From: Lachnospiraceae bacterium UBA3863
GTDB taxonomy: Bacteria > Bacillota > Clostridia > Lachnospirales > Lachnospiraceae
Assembly (NCBI GenBank): GCA_002392385.1
Contig: DGGX01000119.1
Span: 1 to 17,788 of the forward strand
DNA: 17,788 nucleotides
Direction of reading: 5' to 3'
Position 1 is the stretch's first letter. Every line of letters begins with the position of its first letter. The notes beneath the pieces were generated by a model. It did not search any database. It was not told where the DNA came from and saw only the letters and a list, made by a program, of their open reading frames with translations. Shown here piece after piece: positions 7,373 through 13,826 of this stretch. Made by a program: the position numbers and the translations under genes.

Positions 7373-8601
7373 TCAAAGTATCCGTGGTCATCCCGGTCTA
7401 TAACGTGGAAAAATATCTTCCGGCCTGTCTGGACAGCGTGCTGGGCCAGACCCTGCGGGAGATCGAAGTGATCTGTATCGACGACGCCTCGCCGGACAGG
7501 TGCGGGGAGATCCTGGACGATTACGCGGAGCGGGACAGCCGCGTCAGGGTGATTCACCTCAAGAAGAATATGCGGCAGGGCTACGGCCGCAACCGGGGCA
7601 TGGACGCCGCCGCGGGCCAATATATCTATTTCCTGGATTCGGACGACATGATCACGCCGGAGGCTCTGGAGGAGCTCTACACCCTGGCGGAGAGAGACTG
7701 CCTGCAGGGGATCTTCTTCGACTCCCAGGTGATCTATGACAGCGAGGAGCTCCGCAGGCGGTACTCCTCCTACCCCTCCCGCAGGAACGGGGAATACCCG
7801 GACGCGGTCATTCCCGGGCAGGAGCTTTTCGACCTTTTTGTCCGTCAGAATGAGTGGACCTGCTATGTGCAGAGAGAGTTCTGGAACCTGGGCTTTCTGA
7901 GAGAGAACGACATCCGTTTCCCGGACGGCGTGGAGCATGAGGACGAGCTGCTGCCCTTCGAGGGCCTGCTCCTGGCGGACCGGGTGCGCTATATCCCCAA
8001 GGACTACTTCATCCGCCGCTATCGCGAGGCCTCGGTGATGACCACACCGCCCACCGCCAAGAACTTCCACGGCTACTTCATGAACTTTGTCAAAATGGAC
8101 GAGTTCGTGCGCAGGCACGGGATCCATAATTTCGGGGCAGACAGGAACATGTTCCGTATGTTCCAGGTCTATGAGCGCTACTATGCCGAGCTCAAGGACA
8201 AGTGCGACCTGTCGGAGTGGTTCCGGCCGGATGAGCTCCCCATCTTCCATTTCTATGACCGCATGCGGACGGTCAGGGAGTATCTGGACACCATGCGGGG
8301 CGAGCTGATCGATGAACTCAGGAAGTACCCCTCGATCTACATCTACGGGGCGGGGGTCCTGGGTCAGCGGGCTATCCGGGCCCTGTCGGCCTACGGATTC
8401 TCCATCGACGGGATCCTGGTCTCCGATACGGGCAAGAACCCGCCCACGGTCCTGGGCCACAGGGTCAGGGCCATGGCCGACCTGCAGGCGGACAAGGACA
8501 GGACGGTGATCCTCCTGGCCATGACCAAAGGCTTCATCGATGAGGTGGAGCCGTCTCTGGAGGCCGACGGCTGGCACTGCCTGTCTTTCAACAAGTACTG
8601 A
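7369..8601 (+). CDS. Family 2 glycosyltransferase with C-terminal Rossmann-like domain (paralog A)
   Basis: GT2 enzyme of 410 residues. The N-terminal GT-A core has VSVVIPVYN (4-12), IDDASPDRCGEIL with D38/D39, GRNRGM and YFLDSDD (D90, D92, D93). A middle helical region with VEHEDELLPFEGLL is typical of capsule GT2 enzymes and may help bind the acceptor. Residues about 323-410 form a separate Rossmann-like unit: IYIYGAGVLG (I325 to G332), GILVSD, then a VILLAM strand. It is the closest relative of the next gene: same architecture, with a 37-base stretch identical between the two. It probably transfers a similar sugar in the next linkage. Donor and linkage are unknown. Confidence 0.87.
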   Translation: MIKVSVVIPVYNVEKYLPACLDSVLGQTLREIEVICIDDASPDRCGEILDDYAERDSRVRVIHLKKNMRQGYGRNRGMDAAAGQYIYFLDSDDMITPEALEELYTLAERDCLQGIFFDSQVIYDSEELRRRYSSYPSRRNGEYPDAVIPGQELFDLFVRQNEWTCYVQREFWNLGFLRENDIRFPDGVEHEDELLPFEGLLLADRVRYIPKDYFIRRYREASVMTTPPTAKNFHGYFMNFVKMDEFVRRHGIHNFGADRNMFRMFQVYERYYAELKDKCDLSEWFRPDELPIFHFYDRMRTVREYLDTMRGELIDELRKYPSIYIYGAGVLGQRAIRALSAYGFSIDGILVSDTGKNPPTVLGHRVRAMADLQADKDRTVILLAMTKGFIDEVEPSLEADGWHCLSFNKY

Positions 8602-8603
8602 GC

Positions 8604-8609
8604 GAGGAG
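8604..8609 (+). promoter_or_regulatory. Shine-Dalgarno site for GT2 paralog B
   Basis: GAGGAG five bases before the ATG at 8615 fixes this start. An in-frame ATG at 8540 would read back through the end of the upstream gene and add 25 residues with no GT2 character. Confidence 0.7.
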
Positions 8610-8614
8610 CACAC

Positions 8615-9940
8615 ATGGTCAAGGTATCGGTCATCATTCCCGTCTACGGGGTGGAGCAGTATCTGCCCGACTGTCTGGACAGTGTGCTGGGACAGAGTCT
8701 GCGGGAGATCGAAGTCATCGCTGTCGATGACGCCTCGCCGGACAGGTGCGGGGAGATCCTGGACGCCTGCGCGGCCCGGGACAGCCGGGTCCGGGTCATC
8801 CACCTGGCCGTCAACGGCCGGCAGGGACATGCCCGCAACGCGGCCCTGCCCCAGGCGCGGGGACGCTACGTCTACTTCCTGGACGCGGACGACCGGGTCC
8901 GGCCGGGGGCCCTGGAGGCCCTCTGGAAGACTGCGGAGAGGGAAAACCTGGACGGCATCTTCTTCGATTCCGAGGCCCTCTACGAGGCGGACTATCAGGG
9001 GCCGGACATCGGGCGGGACAACGGCCTGCGTAAGGGTACCTATCCTGACGGACCGGTGGACGGGCTGACCCTCTACCGGGCCTTCTGGGCGCAGAAGGAA
9101 TGGTACGTCTATGTGCAGCGCCAGTTCTGGCGGAGAGATTTCCTCTGGGACAAGGGTCTGCTGTTTCCCGAGATCCCTGTCCACGAGGACGAGGACTTCT
9201 CCTTCCGGGCCATCCTGTCGGCGGAGAGGGTGCGCTATCTGCCCATGAAGCTCTTCGACCGGCGGATCCGCAGCGGGTCCGTCATGACCACCCCGGCGGC
9301 GGCCAGGAATTTCTACGGCTATTTTGTCAGCTACTGCAGGATCCGGGCCTTCCTGCGGGAGCAGGATATCTGCGACCCGGCCTGCTATGAGAACCAGATG
9401 CAGGTCTTTGAGTGGTGCTTCTGGCTCTACAACAAGCTCCGGGACAGGGATGCCCTGGAGGGGTGGTTCGCCGGCACGGAATATGAAGAAGCCTTCCGCC
9501 AGTATGAGGCCCTGCGCCGGCGGGAGGAGGAGGACCGGGACAGCGACCGCTATGAGCTCTACGCCAGTCTGCGGCGGTTCTATATCTTCCGGCAGGAATC
9601 GGACAGGGAGGTCTTCGCGGGCCTTCCGCCCTTCGGCCATGTCCGGATCTACGGGGCCGGCAAGATCGCCCGTTCCGTCTTCTGGAGGCTGAGCAGGCTG
9701 GGCTGGCGGGTGATCGATTTCTTGGTGAGCGATGCGGCGGGCAATCCGCCGGAGCTTTACGGCCGTCCCGTGCATGCCTTCGCGGAGGCGGAGACACTGC
9801 CGGACACCTGCGTCGTGATCGCCATGGCCAGAGAGCGGCACGGGGATGTGGCCCGTCTCCTGGAGGAGAGGGGCTGGACCTACTACACCTACGCGGCCAA
9901 TCGCATGGAAGGACCTTTTGGCGGAAATGACAGAGCTTGA
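8615..9940 (+). CDS. Family 2 glycosyltransferase with C-terminal Rossmann-like domain (paralog B)
   Basis: GT2 enzyme of 441 residues and tandem paralog of the gene before it. The first 93 residues align without gaps: VSVIIPVYG, VDDASPDRCGEIL and YFLDADD (D90, D92, D93). A VHEDEDFSFRAIL segment occupies the same place as VEHEDELLPFEGLL in paralog A, and both share SVMTTP further on. The C-terminal Rossmann-like unit starts at IYGAGK (345-350), with FLVSD, YGRPVHAF and VVIAMA. The middle region is more charged and about 20 residues longer than in paralog A. It probably adds a neighbouring or alternative sugar. The end overlaps the next gene by 14 bases. Confidence 0.87.
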   Translation: MVKVSVIIPVYGVEQYLPDCLDSVLGQSLREIEVIAVDDASPDRCGEILDACAARDSRVRVIHLAVNGRQGHARNAALPQARGRYVYFLDADDRVRPGALEALWKTAERENLDGIFFDSEALYEADYQGPDIGRDNGLRKGTYPDGPVDGLTLYRAFWAQKEWYVYVQRQFWRRDFLWDKGLLFPEIPVHEDEDFSFRAILSAERVRYLPMKLFDRRIRSGSVMTTPAAARNFYGYFVSYCRIRAFLREQDICDPACYENQMQVFEWCFWLYNKLRDRDALEGWFAGTEYEEAFRQYEALRRREEEDRDSDRYELYASLRRFYIFRQESDREVFAGLPPFGHVRIYGAGKIARSVFWRLSRLGWRVIDFLVSDAAGNPPELYGRPVHAFAEAETLPDTCVVIAMARERHGDVARLLEERGWTYYTYAANRMEGPFGGNDRA

Positions 9941-12461
9941 GTATGTACTGAAGGGATTTGAGGAGAAATTCGCGGCCTTTAAGGGCCGCCGGATCCTCCT
10001 GCACGGTTCCCGGGAATATGCCCGGGGGATCATCGGGAGATATGAGGGGACCTTTCATTTTGCCGGGATCATGAGCCGGGATCCCCTGGAGGGGCCTGGC
10101 TTTATGGGCCTCCCGGTCCTGGCGGAGGAGGATCTGCCGGACCTTGAGGCCGACCTGATCATTCTGACAGAGAGAGTGAAATACGCGGAGGCCGTCTACC
10201 AGGCCATCCACGGCATCTGTGAGACCAGAGGGATCCGCATCTTCAACATGTACGGCGTGGATGAGTGCGAGAGCCACCGGCAGATCGAGAACTGCCGTGC
10301 CCTGGGGACCAGCGGCTGGAAGCAGCTGTGCCGGTCTTATGACATCGTGGCCTTCGAGGCCATGGATGTCTTCCTGTTCGAGCGCTATTACACGGGGGAG
10401 CTGGCCCAGAGATATTCCATGCGGAGTCTGGCCCTCTGGCTGGATGCCAACGGAAAGGACGTCCGGCTGAGCCTGCGCAGGTCGGAGCCGGAGGAGCGGC
10501 AGCTGAGAGCCCTGTCGCAGCCGCCCCTCTTTGAAGACCTGGAAAGGCACCTGATCCGCCGGCAGGGGGAGGACCTGTCCTTCCGGGCCCTCCGGGAGGC
10601 CCATCCGGACAGCCGGATCCTCTATATCGGCAACGGACTGGTCAATGAATGCCTGCTGCCCCGCTGTTACGGGATCGACACCTACCACTTCCGGAGCATC
10701 GACTATGCCTCCCGCATGCCGGTCCCGGCCGCCAGGGAGGAGCTTCCCTACGACGCGGACAGGCCGGAGAGGATCCGGAGACAGATCCGGGAGGCGGATG
10801 TGGTCTCCTTTGACGTTTTTGACACCCTGCTGATCCGCAGGACCCTCTACCCGCGGGACGTCTTCCTGCTGACAGAGCAGAGGGCCGCGGCGGAGGGACT
10901 GGCCGCTGAGGATTACGCCCGGCTCCGGGTCAGGGCGGAGGAGCAGGAGGGCGGAGGCAATATCCGGGATATTTATGAACGGCTCCGCGGGATGACCGGC
11001 TGGGACAGGACCGTGACTGACCGGCTGATGGCCCTGGAGCTGGAGACGGAGAAGTCCGTGATCCTGCCCCGCAGGGAGGTCGTGGACCTGCTGGACTATG
11101 CCCTGGGGGAGGGCAGGGAGGTGGTGCTGACCAGCGATATGTACCTGCCCGCTCCCATTATCGAGGATCTGCTCAGGAGAGCCGGTATCACCGGCTACAG
11201 CAGACTCCTGGTCTCCTGCGACTGCGGCAGGGGCAAAAAGGAGGGCCTCTTCCGTGAGCTCCGGCGTCCCGGCCGGGATAAGGCCCGGATCCTCCACATC
11301 GGGGACGACAGGGAGGCGGACGGGGCCTGTGTCCGGGAGGGCATGGACTTCGTGCATCTGCCGGCCCCCCGCGCCATGGCCGTGTCGGCGGGCTGGGGGG
11401 ACAGCATCCGGGCCGCCTCGACCCTCATGGAGCGGTGCCTGGTGGGCATGACCCTGGCGGAGCTCTTCCGGGATCCCTTTCAGGATCCCAATCTGCGCAG
11501 ACTCCCGGAGGAGGAGAGAGTGCGCAGGTTCGCGGCCGGCTGCGTCGGTCCCCTGACCGTCGGCCACATGACCTGGATGCTGGAGAGGATCGGAGAGGGC
11601 GGCTATGACGGCGTGCTCTTCCTGGCCAGGGACGGCTATCTGCCCCTCATGCTCTACCGCCATCTGGAGGAGAGGTACAGACTGCCCCGGGGCATCTACT
11701 ACTATGCCAACCGGCACGCCTCCTTCCTGACCGCCGCGGACGATGACAAGGGGATCCAAAGGGCCGTGGACACGGGCCGGGGCTTCGGTCTCGACGCCCG
11801 CCAGATCCTGACCCATTTCTATGACCTGCAGGAGGAGGACCTCCTGCCGGAGAGAGAGGGAGAGGAGGCGGCCGACTACATCCGCAGGCACATGCCTCTG
11901 ATCAGCAGGACGGCGCGCGATGCCCGGGAGGGCTTTCTGCGCTTTTCGGAGCAGTGCGGCATGCGGGAAGGCGGGACCTACGCGGCGGTGGATTTCATCG
12001 CCACGGGGACGACCCAGACCTATCTGGAGAGATTCCTGCCCTTTAAGCTGTACGGCTTCTACTACGGCAACCACAATCCGGACGACCGGGTGAGCTATAC
12101 GATCACGGATTACCTGGAGACGGAGAGAGACACGCTGATGCAGAATTTCATCGAGCTGGAGTGTGCCTATATCTCCCCGGAACCGGCCCAGGACACCATG
12201 ACGGCGGACGGGCATGTCCGCTTCCTCGGGGAAGTGCGCACGCCGGCGGAGCTCCGCCGCCTGGATCTGCTCCAGAAGACGGCGCTGCGCTGCGCGAAGG
12301 ACTTTTTTGACATCTTTTATGTATGGGGAGAGGTCATCGACCCCCGGGTGCCGGAGGAGATGTTCGCGGCGGACGGCTATCACTATATACAGACAGAGGC
12401 CTACGACGACTGGGCGCAGACGTCCGTGGCCTCCAAGGCCTGGAAGGAACACAGGGAATAA
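9927..12461 (+). CDS. Large multidomain HAD-superfamily protein (COG5610-like) with Rossmann-like N-terminus
   Basis: An 844-residue protein with at least four parts. Residues 20-110 hold the locus's recurring Rossmann-like unit (ILLHGS 23-28, FMGLPVLAEED). Residues about 137-250 look like a decayed HAD fold (AFEAMD 142-147, ILYIGNG 231-237). Residues about 290-480 are a complete HAD fold: FDVFDTLL with D296, T402-S403, K437/K438 and IGDDREAD with D460-D461. Residues about 490-844 form a long C-terminal domain with FLARDG (565-570). From memory the HAD plus C-terminal part matches COG5610-type predicted hydrolases found in polysaccharide loci, whose reaction I do not know. The position two after the HAD nucleophile is Phe, not the usual acid/base Asp. 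The ATG at 9927 is preferred over an in-frame ATG at 9846 inside the previous gene. Confidence 0.75.
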   Translation: MTELEYVLKGFEEKFAAFKGRRILLHGSREYARGIIGRYEGTFHFAGIMSRDPLEGPGFMGLPVLAEEDLPDLEADLIILTERVKYAEAVYQAIHGICETRGIRIFNMYGVDECESHRQIENCRALGTSGWKQLCRSYDIVAFEAMDVFLFERYYTGELAQRYSMRSLALWLDANGKDVRLSLRRSEPEERQLRALSQPPLFEDLERHLIRRQGEDLSFRALREAHPDSRILYIGNGLVNECLLPRCYGIDTYHFRSIDYASRMPVPAAREELPYDADRPERIRRQIREADVVSFDVFDTLLIRRTLYPRDVFLLTEQRAAAEGLAAEDYARLRVRAEEQEGGGNIRDIYERLRGMTGWDRTVTDRLMALELETEKSVILPRREVVDLLDYALGEGREVVLTSDMYLPAPIIEDLLRRAGITGYSRLLVSCDCGRGKKEGLFRELRRPGRDKARILHIGDDREADGACVREGMDFVHLPAPRAMAVSAGWGDSIRAASTLMERCLVGMTLAELFRDPFQDPNLRRLPEEERVRRFAAGCVGPLTVGHMTWMLERIGEGGYDGVLFLARDGYLPLMLYRHLEERYRLPRGIYYYANRHASFLTAADDDKGIQRAVDTGRGFGLDARQILTHFYDLQEEDLLPEREGEEAADYIRRHMPLISRTARDAREGFLRFSEQCGMREGGTYAAVDFIATGTTQTYLERFLPFKLYGFYYGNHNPDDRVSYTITDYLETERDTLMQNFIELECAYISPEPAQDTMTADGHVRFLGEVRTPAELRRLDLLQKTALRCAKDFFDIFYVWGEVIDPRVPEEMFAADGYHYIQTEAYDDWAQTSVASKAWKEHRE

Positions 12462-12475
12462 GGAACACAGGGAAT
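12444..12475 (+). repeat. Perfect 16-base tandem duplication at a gene junction
   Basis: AAGGAACACAGGGAAT occurs at 12444-12459 and again, directly adjacent, at 12460-12475. The first copy encodes the last residues of the HAD protein, and the T of its stop TAA is the last base of that copy. The second copy supplies an AGGA ribosome-binding site and the first two bases of the next start codon. Confidence 0.95.
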
Positions 12476-13775
12476 GAAAGATATTGCTGTCTGGGGATAC
12501 GGAAATTACGGCCGGCAGATGGTCAGTGCTGTAGAGAAATACTGGGATGATCTGCGGATCACAGGCATCTATGACCGCCGGGCCGGAGAACTGCGGGACC
12601 AGGACGCCCGCCTGCGCGATCCGGACGAGATCCGCGGGGACTATGAGAAGGGCCTCTTCGAGGCCGTCATGATCGCCGTGAATCTGGAACGGCAGTACCG
12701 GGAGATGCGGGACGCCCTGGACGCCTGGGGGATCCCGGTCTTCGAGCTGGGCCGGGAGGAGGATTATCACCCGGCGGCCGACCTGGTCAGGACGGAGAGC
12801 CGGCTGCGCCCCATCCGGCAGGAGGGCTATGCGCTCTATGTCTTCCCCGGCCTTCTGGGGACGGTCTCCTATACCCCCTCCAACGGGATCATGTACCTCT
12901 TCGACGAGGAGGGCAGAGCCCTCAGGGAGCATTGGGATACCTATGCCGTGCGGGACAACTTCACCCACCAGTACGACTTCCCTGTCCGCTTCGGTTCCCC
13001 GCTCCTGCAGCCCATTCCGCTGGCGGGCGACTGGTGCGTCCTGGCCAGACTGTGGGCCTTCAATTATTCCCATTTCCTCTGTGAGAGCATGGACCTCGTG
13101 CAGCTGCTGGAGGAGGCGGGCTTTACCGGCACCTATGTGATCAGCGACCGCCCCTACTGCCGGGAGATCATGCATCTCTACGGGATCGGGGACGAGCGGA
13201 TCCGGACTGTCCGCGACTTCAAGCGGGGCAGTGTTTACCGCTTTGAGAGAGTCTATTATCCCAAGCTCCTGAAAAATGACAAGCACAGATCGGCCCCCGT
13301 CCTCAGGCGGATGGCAGAACGCATGACGGCGGGATGGGAGCGGGAGCCGGACAGGTATCCGGCCCGCCTCTACGTGAAGAGGAGCGGGACGCGCAAGCTC
13401 CTGAACGGGGACACGGCTGTCCGGAGGTACGGGCTTACGGTCATCGATCCCGACACCCTGCCCGTGCGGGAGCAGATGAAGTATTTCTATAACGCGGACC
13501 TGATCCTGTCGCCCCACGGCGCCAACTCCGCCACGTCCCTCTTCATGCGCGAGGGGACCGCCCTGGTGGAGACCTTCGGCCGCAACTGGGTCAAATACAG
13601 CTATATCAACGCCCTCCGGGCCAAAGGAGTCTTCTACGTGCCGGTGGTACAGGGTCCCATCATGCCCTACATACCGGTGGTTTCCAGGGATCCGAACGCG
13701 GACTACTTCATGGAGAAAGAGAATCTGTACGGCGGTATGGAGATCGCCCTCCGTCTGCTGGGAGAGACGCCGTAA
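12474..13775 (+). CDS. GT61-type (DUF563) glycosyltransferase with N-terminal Rossmann-like domain
   Basis: Probable glycosyltransferase, 433 residues. Residues 1-100 are the recurring Rossmann-like unit (GYGNYG 8-13, then ITGIYD and VMIAV). Residues about 150-433 carry the hallmarks of the DUF563/GT61 family of capsule enzymes: FNYSHFLCE (196-204, with H200), YVKRSGTRKLLN, SPHGANSATSLF (346-357, with H348) and EGTALVETFG (E366). GT61 enzymes are inverting transferases; several known members transfer xylose, which would fit the UDP-xylose synthase at 16567, though specificity is not readable here. The gene starts 12 bases after the HAD gene because of a 16-base duplication, and 51 noncoding bases follow it, the largest gap inside the operon. 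Confidence 0.83.
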   Translation: MKDIAVWGYGNYGRQMVSAVEKYWDDLRITGIYDRRAGELRDQDARLRDPDEIRGDYEKGLFEAVMIAVNLERQYREMRDALDAWGIPVFELGREEDYHPAADLVRTESRLRPIRQEGYALYVFPGLLGTVSYTPSNGIMYLFDEEGRALREHWDTYAVRDNFTHQYDFPVRFGSPLLQPIPLAGDWCVLARLWAFNYSHFLCESMDLVQLLEEAGFTGTYVISDRPYCREIMHLYGIGDERIRTVRDFKRGSVYRFERVYYPKLLKNDKHRSAPVLRRMAERMTAGWEREPDRYPARLYVKRSGTRKLLNGDTAVRRYGLTVIDPDTLPVREQMKYFYNADLILSPHGANSATSLFMREGTALVETFGRNWVKYSYINALRAKGVFYVPVVQGPIMPYIPVVSRDPNADYFMEKENLYGGMEIALRLLGETP

Positions 13776-13826
13776 GCGACAGTCCGGTGAAGGCCGCCGG
13801 GCTGCGATCGGACAAGGGTTCTGAAC

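Noticed and set aside
9846..9926. Longer start for the HAD gene
   Set aside because: The extra 27 residues are an out-of-frame reading of the upstream glycosyltransferase. The ATG at 9927 gives a sensible N-terminus just ahead of the Rossmann-like strand.
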